From the NCBI GenBank assembly GCA_910577015.1, contig CAJTKU010000002.1, forward strand, positions 325,392 to 389,391: DNA of 64,000 nucleotides, in the 5' to 3' direction. Each line of letters opens with the position of its first letter. Within the stretch, counting starts at the first letter, position 1. Source of the stretch: an uncultured Lachnospiraceae bacterium. GTDB taxonomy: Bacteria > Bacillota > Clostridia > Lachnospirales > Lachnospiraceae. This document shows positions 44,893 to 54,073 of this stretch, piece by piece. The notes beneath the pieces are model-generated. The model searched no databases. It was not told the origin of the DNA and saw nothing but the letters and a program-made list of their open reading frames with translations. The position numbers were made by a program, and so were the translations under genes.

Positions 44893-44948
44893 ATAATTTC
44901 CTTTGCTGGAAACATGACGTTTTGGGGATAGGCATTTCCCCCCATTTA

Positions 44949-44957
44949 TGTTAGAAT
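44949..44957 (+). promoter_or_regulatory. Possible extended -10 promoter for rmlA
   Basis: TG-T-TAGAAT (44949-44957), 30 bp before the rmlA start and just past the palindromic element. No convincing -35 is seen, as is usual for extended -10 promoters. Confidence 0.4.
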
Positions 44958-44986
44958 ATAAAATATATGACGAAAAGGAGTATTTC

Positions 44987-45856
44987 ATGAAAGGAATCAT
45001 ACTTGCCGGGGGCTCCGGCACCAGACTCTACCCGCTTACCAAAGCAATTTCCAAACAGATTATGCCTGTCTATGACAAGCCTATGATATACTATCCGCTA
45101 TCCATACTGATGCTTGCAGGCATCCGGGAGGTGCTGATTATTTCCACACCCAGGGATTTGCCTGTATTTGAGGAGCTTTTAGGGGATGGAAGCCAGCTTG
45201 GCATGGAATTTTCCTATGCGGTGCAGGAACAGCCCAGGGGACTTGCGGACGCCTTTATCATTGGCGCGGATTTTATCGGCAGCGACAGGGTGGCGCTGGT
45301 GTTGGGAGACAATATATTTTACGGGCAGAGCTTTTCCAGGATACTGAGGGAAGCGGCGTGCAGGGAAAAAGGGGCGACCATTTTCGGCTATTATGTCAGG
45401 GACCCGCGGGAATACGGAGTTGTAGAGTTTGACGAAAACGGCAAGGCTCTTTCCATTGAGGAAAAGCCTGAAAACCCCAAAAGCAATTACGCTGTGCCGG
45501 GGCTGTATTTTTACGACAATGATGTTGTGGAGATTGCTAAAAATGTGAAGCCTTCCGCAAGGGGAGAGATAGAAATTACCAGCATCAATAATGAGTACTT
45601 AAGGAGGGGAACCCTCTATGTGGAAACCCTGGGCAGAGGATTTGCATGGTTGGATACCGGCAATCATGACGCCCTTTTGGATGCGGCGGATTTTGTGGCG
45701 GCATTCCAGAAAAGGCAGGGTCTTTATATTTCCTGCATTGAAGAAATTGCCTTTAAGAGAGGCTTTATTACGAGGGAGCAACTTTTGGAACTGGCAAAGC
45801 CCCTTATGAAAACCAATTACGGACAATATCTGACTGAGGTTGCAAATGGACTCTAA
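44987..45856 (+). CDS. rmlA: Glucose-1-phosphate thymidylyltransferase
   Basis: About 289 residues. The ATG at 44987 follows AAAAGGAG and starts MKGIILAGGSGTRLYPLT, the nucleotide-binding signature. SKQIMPVYDKPMIYYPLS and LVLGDNIFYGQ are diagnostic of RmlA, as are the middle EEKPENPKSNYAVPGLYFYD and the AWLDTGNHDALLDA block. It makes dTDP-glucose from dTTP and glucose-1-phosphate, which the phosphohexomutase encoded at 56085 could supply. It overlaps the second GH25 gene by 11 bp. Confidence 0.93.
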   Translation: MKGIILAGGSGTRLYPLTKAISKQIMPVYDKPMIYYPLSILMLAGIREVLIISTPRDLPVFEELLGDGSQLGMEFSYAVQEQPRGLADAFIIGADFIGSDRVALVLGDNIFYGQSFSRILREAACREKGATIFGYYVRDPREYGVVEFDENGKALSIEEKPENPKSNYAVPGLYFYDNDVVEIAKNVKPSARGEIEITSINNEYLRRGTLYVETLGRGFAWLDTGNHDALLDAADFVAAFQKRQGLYISCIEEIAFKRGFITREQLLELAKPLMKTNYGQYLTEVANGL

Positions 45857-47108
45857 AACAAAAAAACTTGCGGTGGCCGCCGCTGTTTCTGCGCTGCTCC
45901 TTATTGCCCTGACGGTAGTTCTAATCAACGGCGACGCGGCGAAAAGCACCCAGGGCAGGGCGGAAACTGCGACAGCTCCGGATACAACAAAACAGGGCTC
46001 GGGCATGGTTTACCTTGACGGGCAGATAGGAAACGATTTGTCTGCGTTTCTGCGTGATGAAACTTTTTTTGACCCTGAAGAAAATGAATTTCTGGACAGG
46101 CTTCGTGATGAGCAGAACAGGCTTTCCCTGATAGTGACCTCCATTGAAAAAGATTTGCGCATCCAGATTGTGGACAATGACAATGAACCGGTAAAAGGAG
46201 AAAGCTTTTTTGTTTCTCTGGACGGCGTCGGCGAATATAAGGATTTGGACAAGGATGGCGTCATCTACATCGGGGATTTACCAGCAGGGGATTATGAAGT
46301 TTCCCTGAAACCGTTAGAGGGTTACAAAGTACCGTCCGGCAGCACGAAGGTAAGGGTAAAGGACAAAGTAGAGTATTTGGTAATTGATGATATTTCCCTG
46401 TTAATCAAGACAGAAGAAGAGATTGACGCGGAAGCGGAGGACAGCGCCCAGGCCATTGACGACGCCGACAAGACGGAAATCAAAACGGCGCAGTCGCTGA
46501 CGGGCAATGCCGTTTTAGGCATTGACGTTTCCAAGTGGCAGGGTGAGATTGACTGGGACCAGGTGAAGGGTGAGGGGATTGAATTTGCCATTATCCGGTG
46601 CGGATACCGCGGTTCCGTAACGGGAAGCCTGGTGGAAGACCCTTACTTTGCCCAGAACATAAAGGCGGCGAAAGCGGCAGGCATCAAGGTTGGCGTATAC
46701 TTTTTCACGCAGGCGGTGAATGAGGTGGAAGCTGTTGAGGAAGCCAGCATGGTGGTGAGCCTGATACGGGATTACGAATTGGAGTATCCTGTTTTTATCG
46801 ACACGGAAGGAGCAGGCGGAGAAGGCCGGGCCGACGGTCTGGATGTGGGCGTGCGTACCGCTGTGTGCGACGCTTTCTGCACCACCATAGAAAATGCGGG
46901 TTATAAGGCAGGCGTTTATGCAAGCCGTAACTGGTATAATAAGAGACTTGAAACCGCACAGCTGGAAAAATATACCATATGGCTGGCAGAATACCGCAGC
47001 GCGCCGATTTATCAGGGGTATTACCAGATGTGGCAGTACACCTCCAAAGGCAGCGTCGCAGGCATTAAAGGAAGGGTGGACATGAATATCAGCTATCTCG
47101 GTTATTGA
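45846..47108 (+). CDS. Membrane-anchored GH25 muramidase, short paralogue
   Basis: About 420 residues; the ATG at 45846 has CTGAGG upstream. One membrane helix (about residues 6-28, LAVAAAVSALLLIALTVVLI) is followed by a linker, a small beta domain (TSIEKDLRIQIVDNDN onward) shared with the long GH25 protein encoded at 40301 and a C-terminal lysozyme domain (about 222-418; VLGIDVSKWQGEIDW, VFIDTEG, YQMWQYTS). The Ig-like domains and acidic repeats of the larger paralogue are absent. Sitting between rmlA and rmlC, it suggests wall remodelling linked to polymer attachment. Confidence 0.87.
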   Translation: MDSKTKKLAVAAAVSALLLIALTVVLINGDAAKSTQGRAETATAPDTTKQGSGMVYLDGQIGNDLSAFLRDETFFDPEENEFLDRLRDEQNRLSLIVTSIEKDLRIQIVDNDNEPVKGESFFVSLDGVGEYKDLDKDGVIYIGDLPAGDYEVSLKPLEGYKVPSGSTKVRVKDKVEYLVIDDISLLIKTEEEIDAEAEDSAQAIDDADKTEIKTAQSLTGNAVLGIDVSKWQGEIDWDQVKGEGIEFAIIRCGYRGSVTGSLVEDPYFAQNIKAAKAAGIKVGVYFFTQAVNEVEAVEEASMVVSLIRDYELEYPVFIDTEGAGGEGRADGLDVGVRTAVCDAFCTTIENAGYKAGVYASRNWYNKRLETAQLEKYTIWLAEYRSAPIYQGYYQMWQYTSKGSVAGIKGRVDMNISYLGY

Positions 47109-47156
47109 GACAGCGTGCTGTTATAAAAGAAAAAACAGGAAAGGGCAGGAATCAAA

Positions 47157-47714
47157 ATGGGCAAGATAACGGTGGAAACATGTGAAATTGAGGGGTTGAA
47201 GGTGATAACGCCTGAGGTTATCGGGGATGCCAGAGGGTATTTTATGGAGAGTTATAATTATAACGATTTCAAAGCGGCAGGCATTGACCAGGTATTTGTA
47301 CAGGACAATCAGTCGGCTTCCAAAAGAGGCGTGCTGCGCGGTCTGCATTTCCAAAAGGAATTTCCGCAGGATAAGCTGGTAAGGGTGATAAAGGGAGAGG
47401 TTTTTGATGTAGCGGTGGATTTGCGCCCGGATTCGCCTACTTTTGGAAAATGGCATGGGGTAATTCTTTCGGAAGAGAATAAAAAACAGTTTTTTCTTCC
47501 CCGCAACTTTGCACATGGTTTTCTGGTTTTGTCAGAATATGCGGAGTTCTGCTATAAATGTACGGAATTTTACCATCCGGGCGATGAAGGCGGTCTGATG
47601 TGGAATGACGAGGCAATCGGCGTCAAATGGCCCCTTCAGGAAGGCGTGGAACTGATTTTCTCCGAAAGGGATACGAAATGGGAAAGTTTTCAGGCATATA
47701 AAGAAAAGATGTGA
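47157..47714 (+). CDS. rmlC: dTDP-4-dehydrorhamnose 3,5-epimerase
   Basis: A 185-residue cupin. DARGYFMESYNYNDF, KRGVLRGLHFQ (with the catalytic His), VFDVAVDLRPDSPTFGKW, FFLPRNFAHGFLVLS and EYAEFCYKCTEFY are RmlC family blocks. It epimerises C3 and C5 of dTDP-4-keto-6-deoxyglucose. RmlD, which would complete dTDP-L-rhamnose, is not found in the window. The gene ends inside the start of the ABC permease gene, so synthesis and export are coupled. GCAGGA precedes the start. Confidence 0.93.
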   Translation: MGKITVETCEIEGLKVITPEVIGDARGYFMESYNYNDFKAAGIDQVFVQDNQSASKRGVLRGLHFQKEFPQDKLVRVIKGEVFDVAVDLRPDSPTFGKWHGVILSEENKKQFFLPRNFAHGFLVLSEYAEFCYKCTEFYHPGDEGGLMWNDEAIGVKWPLQEGVELIFSERDTKWESFQAYKEKM

Positions 47715-48742
47715 AGGGAAAGTACGCTTGTGTCATGCAGAAGATTCAGTTAAAGGGTAAGATTTCAAAAAAAACAGGCATATTCATATTCTGCGCTTTG
47801 GGATTTATTATGGCGCTTGTGATTGTCCTTCATCACAATCCCAACGATGCTTTGCAGGAGGAAATCATTAAAAAGATATTGTCCTGCGCAGTGATTCTGG
47901 CATCCTGTATTCTGTTCGGGATACTGTACGACAAACTGACCAGCCTGCCGGTGGAACTGTATCAGAACAGGCGGCTTATCTGGAAGCTTGCAAAGAATGA
48001 CTTTAAAAAGCGGTATGCAGGCTCCTATCTGGGTATTGTGTGGGCTATGATACAGCCGGTAGTGACTGTGGTGATGTACTGGCTGGTTTTTGATGTCATC
48101 ATGCACGGAGCCGGCATGGCGATGCGGGGCGGCGGGGACATTCCTTTTGTTCTCTTTCTGACGTCGGGCCTGGTGCCATGGTTCTATTTTAACGAAGCAT
48201 GGTCAAACGGCACGCAGGCATTGCTGGAGTATAATTATCTGGTTAAAAAAGTAGTGTTTAAAATCAGTATCCTTCCCATTATCAAGGTCATCGGCGCGAC
48301 TTTTGTTCATGCCTTTTTTGTGTGTATTCTTCTGTTGATTGCGGCTTGTTACGGGTATTTCCCCACGGTTTACACGCTTCAGATATTTTATTATAGTTTT
48401 TGCACGTTTATTCTGGTGCTGGCGTTGAGTTACACTACCTGCGCGCTGGTGGTGTTTATGAGGGATATTGGGCAGATTATCGCCATTGTTTTACAGATTG
48501 GCATGTGGGCGACTCCCATTATGTGGGATTTCGGCGCAATCAGCGAGGGTTGGGCCGTGTTTTTAAAACTGAACCCCATGGTATATATTGTCAATGGGTA
48601 TAGAAGCGCTGTTTATGAACACTCTTGGTTTTTTGAAGACTTTTTTTCCACCATGTATTTCTGGATTATTACGGTGGTGTTATTTGGCATAGGCGCACTG
48701 GTGTTCAAACGCCTTAAAGTGCATTTTGCGGATGTTCTTTAA
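47711..48742 (+). CDS. wzm: ABC-2 polysaccharide exporter permease (Wzm type) with extra N-terminal helices
   Basis: A 343-residue permease. The core from about residue 85 (NRRLIWKLAKNDFKKRYAGS, YLGIVWAMIQPVVT) to the C-terminus is a Wzm/TagG-like six-helix domain, including PIMWDFG and LNPMVYIVNGYR. Before it are about 80 residues with two added hydrophobic segments (GIFIFCALGFIMALVIV, ILSCAVILASCILFGIL), longer than usual for Wzm. The start may be the GTG at 47711 or the ATG at 47735. With the next gene it forms the exporter for the lipid-linked polymer. Confidence 0.87.
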   Translation: MKGKYACVMQKIQLKGKISKKTGIFIFCALGFIMALVIVLHHNPNDALQEEIIKKILSCAVILASCILFGILYDKLTSLPVELYQNRRLIWKLAKNDFKKRYAGSYLGIVWAMIQPVVTVVMYWLVFDVIMHGAGMAMRGGGDIPFVLFLTSGLVPWFYFNEAWSNGTQALLEYNYLVKKVVFKISILPIIKVIGATFVHAFFVCILLLIAACYGYFPTVYTLQIFYYSFCTFILVLALSYTTCALVVFMRDIGQIIAIVLQIGMWATPIMWDFGAISEGWAVFLKLNPMVYIVNGYRSAVYEHSWFFEDFFSTMYFWIITVVLFGIGALVFKRLKVHFADVL

Positions 48743-48785
48743 GCTATTTTGAAGGGATTGGCCGCGCAGGCGGCAAATAGAGGGT

Positions 48786-50078
48786 ATGGACATGGAACAG
48801 GAAACGACAAAAACGGCGATATTGGTAAAAGACCTGAAAAAAATGTACAAACTGTATAATAAGCCTTCAGACCGCTTTAAAGAAGCTTTCGGACTGGCGA
48901 AGGGAAGGTATAAGCCCCACTATGCCTTGAACGGTGTAAGTCTTGAAATCTTTCAGGGAGAAACCGTAGGCATCATAGGCACCAACGGTTCCGGCAAGTC
49001 CACTATTTTAAAGATTATTACCGGCGTTCTGAGCCCCACGGAGGGTGAAGTCACCGTAAACGGGCGGATTTCCGCGCTGCTGGAGCTGGGCGCCGGATTT
49101 AATATGGAATACAACGGAATTGAAAATGTATATTTAAACGGCACCATGATGGGATTTTCGGAAAAGGAAATCGATGAAAAGCTTCCCGAGATATTAAAAT
49201 TTGCCGATATCGGGGACTATGTATACCAGCCGGTGAAAACCTATTCCAGCGGTATGTTTGTCCGATTGGCGTTTGCCGTGGCAATCAACATTGAGCCGGA
49301 AATCCTGATTGTGGATGAGGCGTTGTCTGTCGGGGATGTGTTTTTTCAGGCAAAATGTTACCACAAATTTGAAGAGTTTAAACAGATGGGAAAGACCATT
49401 GTCTTTGTCAGCCATGATTTGAGCAGCATCAGCAAGTACTGTGACAGGGTGTATCTGCTCAATCAGGGAAATCTTTTGGGAGAAGGAAATCCCAAGGAAA
49501 TGATAGACGCCTTTAAGAGGGTGCTGGTGGGGCAGTATGAAATACCAACCCAGGAAGAAGAAAATGACCTGCCTGTCGATGCAGTGAATCCTGAAACCCT
49601 GGAATACGGGACAAAACAGGCTGAAATCACCGAATTTTATATTACAGATGAGGAAAACATAAAAACAACAGCTGTTATCAAAGGAACGTCCTTCTCGATT
49701 CATGTAAAAGTTCGTTTTCACGAGAGGATTGTAGCCCCCATTTTTGCTTTTTCTTTTAAGAATATTAAAGGAACGGAGATTACCGGCACTAACAGCATGA
49801 TAGAAAAAGCATTTTTGCAGCCGGTGGAGGAAGGGAGCGTCAAAGAAGTCGTTTTTACCCAGAATATGAGCCTGCAGGGGGGAGAATATCTGCTTTCCCT
49901 GGGAGTGACAGGTTATGTGGGAAGTGATTTTCAGGTGTACCACAGGCTTTACGATGTGTTGAATGTGACAGTGGTATCGGATAAAGACACAGTAGGTTTT
50001 TACGATATGGAGTCCAAAGTGGAAGTAAGGGATGGGACGGAAAAACCCCGCGTTGTACCGTACCGCCAGCAGGCGTAA
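48786..50078 (+). CDS. wzt: ABC exporter ATPase (Wzt type) with C-terminal carbohydrate-binding domain
   Basis: A 430-residue ATPase. Walker A is GTNGSGKST (about residue 64), the signature SSGMFVRLAFA (about 152) and Walker B EILIVDEAL (about 171), with the Wzt-type YSSGM wording. Residues about 280-420 form an extra beta-sandwich (ITEFYITDEENIK, SLQGGEYLLSLGVTGY), the Wzt C-terminal domain known in E. coli O8/O9a and Klebsiella O12 to recognise the capped end of the polymer. A domain of this kind fits with the capping-like enzyme encoded next. The start at 48786 follows GAGGGT; 48792 is an alternative. Confidence 0.88.
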   Translation: MDMEQETTKTAILVKDLKKMYKLYNKPSDRFKEAFGLAKGRYKPHYALNGVSLEIFQGETVGIIGTNGSGKSTILKIITGVLSPTEGEVTVNGRISALLELGAGFNMEYNGIENVYLNGTMMGFSEKEIDEKLPEILKFADIGDYVYQPVKTYSSGMFVRLAFAVAINIEPEILIVDEALSVGDVFFQAKCYHKFEEFKQMGKTIVFVSHDLSSISKYCDRVYLLNQGNLLGEGNPKEMIDAFKRVLVGQYEIPTQEEENDLPVDAVNPETLEYGTKQAEITEFYITDEENIKTTAVIKGTSFSIHVKVRFHERIVAPIFAFSFKNIKGTEITGTNSMIEKAFLQPVEEGSVKEVVFTQNMSLQGGEYLLSLGVTGYVGSDFQVYHRLYDVLNVTVVSDKDTVGFYDMESKVEVRDGTEKPRVVPYRQQA

Positions 50079-50134
50079 CGGGAAAGAGCAGCAAATACAA
50101 GTATTCACACAGAGCAGAATAGGAGTGGCCTTAC

Positions 50135-52192
50135 ATGACGGAGCAGATAGGCAGTATTACCTTGGATTTAAAGCACTATTCAGGAGAGGACCTCTATTGT
50201 GACGGACAGGTGGAGGACGAGCTTCTGGATATTACCAGAAACTATGCGGAAGCAGAATACCAGAAAATTATTGAGGAGAAAAAAAACTGGCCCATCCTCT
50301 ACCATTTGTCGCATTTAAGGGAAAATATCGTGGATTGGATTCCCATGGACAAGTCAGCAAAAGTGTTGGAGATTGGCAGCGGGTGCGGGGCAGTCACTGG
50401 CGCACTGTCCAAAAAGGCAGGGGAAGTCGTCTGTGTGGACCTGTCCAAAAAGAGAAGCATGATAAATGCCTACAGGCACAGCCTGTGTGATAACATTACC
50501 ATCCATGTAGGGAATTTTAAAGACATTGAGCCGGATTTACCGGCTGATTTTGATTATATTTTTTTGATTGGCGTTCTGGAATACGGACAAAGCTATATGG
50601 AAAGCGACAAGCCGTTTGAGGAGTTTCTCTCCATTGTAATGAAGCATCTTGCAAAGGGAGGAAGGCTCGTCATTGCCATAGAAAACAAATATGGCCTGAA
50701 ATATTTTGCAGGCTGCATGGAGGACCATCTCGGGACATATTTTTCCGGGATTGAAAATTATGCTTCCGGCGGCGGAGTGCGGACTTTTTCCAGAAAGGGG
50801 CTGGAAAAAATCTTTGAGGCGTGCGGCATCAAGAAGTATTCTTTTTATTACCCGTATCCTGATTATAAGTTTATGACGGCGCTTTATTCGGACGCTTATC
50901 AGCCCGGAAAGGGTGAATTGTCCAATAATATCAGGAACTTTGACAGGGACAGGATGCTTTTGTTCGATGAAAAATATGCATTTGACGGCATTGTGGAGGA
51001 TAACCTGTTTTCTGTGTTTGCCAATTCCTACGAGGTGGTAATCGGGGATGAATTTGATGTCAGGTATGTAAAGTATTCCAATGACCGCGCGCCGGAATAC
51101 CGTATCAGGACAGAGATTTGCAAGGACGGGAAAGGAAACGCCGTAGTAAAAAAACATCCGTTATGTGAGGAGGCAAACGAGCATATCAGGGAAATAGCAG
51201 TAGCTTACCGGAATCTGGTGGAAAAGTATGAAGGCGGAAATCTTGCAATTAACAAATGTGAATTGCATGAGGAGGATGGAAAGGTATGGGATTCGTTTGA
51301 GTTTCTGGAGGGGAGGCCTCTATCGGAACTGATGGATGAATGTCTGGAGAGAGATGATATTGAAGGTTTTCATGCATTGTTTAGTCAATATATAGAAAGA
51401 ATCGGTTATAATCAGACATTTCCGGTGGCGGACTTTGATTTGATATTCAGCAATATCATGGTGAAAGGGGATGAATGGTCCCTTCTGGATTATGAGTGGA
51501 CTTTCGGAAAGGAAGTCGAAGTCAGGGAATTGGCGTTCAGGGCTATCTACTGTTACCTTCTTGAGGATGAACGGAGAAATAAATTAAATTTAGATTTGAT
51601 AATGGAAAAACTGGGTATTACGGAAAAAGAGGCGGAATATTACAGGGAGCAGGAAATGGATTTCCAGAAATTTGTGACGGGAAGATACCTCTCCATGCCT
51701 GAGATAAGGAACCTGATTGGAAACCGCATTTTACAGCCAGAAAAATGGCTGGATAAATTTACGGATTTTCAGGAAAAGAACAGGGTACAAATCTATGAAG
51801 ATACCGGAAACGGATTTTCCGAAGAAAATTCCTATTTTGTGCCGGACGCCTACAAGGGAGAGCAGACGGTGGAAATGGAAATCAGGGTAGACGGCAACGT
51901 GCAGGCGCTTCGGATTGACCCTGCCATGGACGCCTGCGTGGTGCGGGTGGAGGAGATGACTTTTAACGGCAGACAGGTGCCGTTAAATAGCAAGGCAGTG
52001 TTTTATACCAACGGTAAAATGTTAAAACCGTCCCCGGCGGCTGTGTTTCCCACACAGGACCCCAATCTGTACCTGAAGGTATCCGGATTGGACAGACAGG
52101 CGGAAAATATTTTGTTTGTAAAGATGGAAGTGGTGAGGCTGCCGTTATCCGTGGCAGCGGATATGGCTATGGCGGTAAAGAAACTGATTTGA
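50135..52192 (+). CDS. Methyltransferase-kinase-like fusion with C-terminal beta domain (WbdD-like)
   Basis: 685 residues. Residues about 40-250 are a class I SAM methyltransferase (VLEIGSGCGAVTG, DYIFLIGVLEYGQSY). Residues about 320-540 look like a kinase of the choline/aminoglycoside type: a Lys in AVVKKHP, a hinge SFEFLEGRPLSELM, a catalytic stretch DFDLIFSNIM with Asp and Asn spaced as in that family, and LLDYEW for the metal Asp. Residues about 565-685 appear to be a beta-sandwich. E. coli WbdD is a methyltransferase-kinase that caps ABC-exported O-antigen and works with Wzt, whose gene here lies just upstream. A capping role is inferred, not shown. Confidence 0.68.
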   Translation: MTEQIGSITLDLKHYSGEDLYCDGQVEDELLDITRNYAEAEYQKIIEEKKNWPILYHLSHLRENIVDWIPMDKSAKVLEIGSGCGAVTGALSKKAGEVVCVDLSKKRSMINAYRHSLCDNITIHVGNFKDIEPDLPADFDYIFLIGVLEYGQSYMESDKPFEEFLSIVMKHLAKGGRLVIAIENKYGLKYFAGCMEDHLGTYFSGIENYASGGGVRTFSRKGLEKIFEACGIKKYSFYYPYPDYKFMTALYSDAYQPGKGELSNNIRNFDRDRMLLFDEKYAFDGIVEDNLFSVFANSYEVVIGDEFDVRYVKYSNDRAPEYRIRTEICKDGKGNAVVKKHPLCEEANEHIREIAVAYRNLVEKYEGGNLAINKCELHEEDGKVWDSFEFLEGRPLSELMDECLERDDIEGFHALFSQYIERIGYNQTFPVADFDLIFSNIMVKGDEWSLLDYEWTFGKEVEVRELAFRAIYCYLLEDERRNKLNLDLIMEKLGITEKEAEYYREQEMDFQKFVTGRYLSMPEIRNLIGNRILQPEKWLDKFTDFQEKNRVQIYEDTGNGFSEENSYFVPDAYKGEQTVEMEIRVDGNVQALRIDPAMDACVVRVEEMTFNGRQVPLNSKAVFYTNGKMLKPSPAAVFPTQDPNLYLKVSGLDRQAENILFVKMEVVRLPLSVAADMAMAVKKLI

Positions 52193-52207
52193 CGGGAGGG
52201 GATTCTC

Positions 52208-54061
52208 GTGGGGTTGAAAAGCACAATCAAGGGACAGATGGTAAAGCTGCTGGATTGGCGCTATGCGAAAAAGCGCAGGCGGCGCCTGCTTGATTATCAG
52301 ACCTGGATTACGAATCTGGAAAAAGAGGAAGCTTCTGCGTTTCCTTCGGATGCAGGAGAGTTTGATATGGAACTTTTCGTCTTTGGAAAAGGCAGCCTTG
52401 CAGAAGGGGCAGCCGCACGGTTTGCCGGATATTTTGCAAATCACCCGGAGGCGCTGCTTGCCTATGGGGATGAGGATGTGGCAGAGAAAGGCGGGGCTTT
52501 CGGCAATCCGTGGCTTAAGCCGGACTGGTCGCCGGATTCCTATTTGTGCAGGGATTATTTGGGGAGTGTCATTGCGGTGAGAAAAAGCCTGTCTGAAAAG
52601 CTGGGCGCCAAGGAGCGTGCGGAGGAAGGCGTCTGTCACGACAGGCTTGTGGAACTGGCGGGAGGATTTGAAAAAGGGTGCAGAAGTATCGCCCATGTCA
52701 AAGGAATCTGTTTTCACCGGACTAAAAGCTGGCCTTTGCCGGGAGAAGGCAGGCAGGGTAAACTGCCGGCAGGGCTGTCACAAAAAAGTGACAGTAAGGC
52801 AAATCTGGTTTCCGTCATTATTCCCTCCAAGGATAATGTTTCCGTGCTGAAGCACTGTCTGGAAACGCTGTGCAAAACGGTTAAGGATATTCCTTTTGAA
52901 ATCATTGTAGTGGATAACGGCAGCAGCGAGGTTACAAGAAAAGCAGTTTCCATAGAGATAGAAAAGTTAAATTGCGATTTGAAATTAGCCAAATGTCTGA
53001 AAAGAGCTACGTATTTCTTTGAGCCGATGGAATTTAATTTTTCCCGTATGTGTAATCTGGGCGCCGGACGGGCGGAAGGCAGTCTGCTCTTGTTTTTAAA
53101 CGACGATATGGAGGCAGTGGAAGAGGGATGGATGGAAAATATGGCATTACAGGCGCTTTGTCCATGGACAGGGGCGGTGGGGATGAAGCTTTTGTATCCG
53201 GATTCCGGCTGCATCCAACATGCGGGCATCACCAATATTGCCATCGGCCCGGTTCACAAGCTGCAGTCACTAAAAGATAACAGGCGATATTATGATGGGA
53301 GAAATACAGGCGTCTGGAATGTGCTGGCAGTCACGGGTGCGTGTCTGATGCTCAGGAGGGAATTGTTTGCACAAACCGGCGGCTTTGCCGAAGAAATGCC
53401 GGTGGCTTTTAATGATGTGGATTTGTGTTTTACCCTTTACGAAACGGGCTTTCGGAATGTTATCATCAATACCGGTCATCTTTTGCACCACGAGTCATTA
53501 AGCAGGGGCTATGACGAAACGGAGGAAAAGAAAAAGCGGCTTGCAGGGGAAAGGGAAATTTTATATAAAAGGCATCCGCAGTTAGAGGGCAGGGACCCGT
53601 TTTATCACCCCTGGCTGAACGGGGAAGTGCTGGATACCAGAATTGTCCCGGCTTATGAAGAAGGAATGTCTTTTGCGGATGCAGAGGAGTATATGCCGGC
53701 GGGCAGCCTGGACGGCATACGGAGGGACGATTGCCTTATTGTCCGGGTGGAACATGCGGCAGGAGGAAGACTGAGGGGATATGCGGTGGTGCTGGGCAGC
53801 GACAATGCCTGCTTTACGAAACAGCTGCTGTTCTGCCCGCAAAACGACAGGAAAACCGTATACCGGATGGACTATAAGGAACAGTACCGCTCGGATTTGG
53901 AGGAGAATATGCCCGACCAGAAAAACGTTGCCCTGTGCGGTTTTTCTGTGGAATTTGCAAAACCTCTTCCCGAGGGGGAATACCGCGTCGGGGCCCTGGC
54001 GCGGGATAAAATATCGGGAGCCTGCCTGATGAATTGGTGCAGCAGGACGGTTGTTTTCTAA
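52208..54061 (+). CDS. Multidomain GT2 glycosyltransferase
   Basis: A 617-residue protein with a GTG start. Residues about 1-180 resemble the back half of a degenerate GT2 domain (YGDEDVAEKG, WLKPDWSPDSYLCRDYLGS). A full GT-A domain follows at about 199-420: LVSVIIPSKDNVSVLKH, IIVVDNGSSEV, the acidic FLNDDME, AVTGACLMLRR and AFNDVDLCFTLYETGF. About 110 C-terminal residues look like an all-beta add-on. This is the layout of rhamnan-type polymerising glycosyltransferases in clostridial and streptococcal cell-wall polysaccharide loci. It begins 16 bp after the fusion gene. The donor is inferred, possibly dTDP-rhamnose. Confidence 0.82.
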   Translation: MGLKSTIKGQMVKLLDWRYAKKRRRRLLDYQTWITNLEKEEASAFPSDAGEFDMELFVFGKGSLAEGAAARFAGYFANHPEALLAYGDEDVAEKGGAFGNPWLKPDWSPDSYLCRDYLGSVIAVRKSLSEKLGAKERAEEGVCHDRLVELAGGFEKGCRSIAHVKGICFHRTKSWPLPGEGRQGKLPAGLSQKSDSKANLVSVIIPSKDNVSVLKHCLETLCKTVKDIPFEIIVVDNGSSEVTRKAVSIEIEKLNCDLKLAKCLKRATYFFEPMEFNFSRMCNLGAGRAEGSLLLFLNDDMEAVEEGWMENMALQALCPWTGAVGMKLLYPDSGCIQHAGITNIAIGPVHKLQSLKDNRRYYDGRNTGVWNVLAVTGACLMLRRELFAQTGGFAEEMPVAFNDVDLCFTLYETGFRNVIINTGHLLHHESLSRGYDETEEKKKRLAGEREILYKRHPQLEGRDPFYHPWLNGEVLDTRIVPAYEEGMSFADAEEYMPAGSLDGIRRDDCLIVRVEHAAGGRLRGYAVVLGSDNACFTKQLLFCPQNDRKTVYRMDYKEQYRSDLEENMPDQKNVALCGFSVEFAKPLPEGEYRVGALARDKISGACLMNWCSRTVVF

Positions 54062-54073
54062 GGGAGAAGCGAA

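Noticed and set aside
44724..44954. 76-residue open frame over the rmlB-rmlA gap
   Set aside because: It runs through the palindrome, has no ribosome site and shows no recognisable protein pattern.
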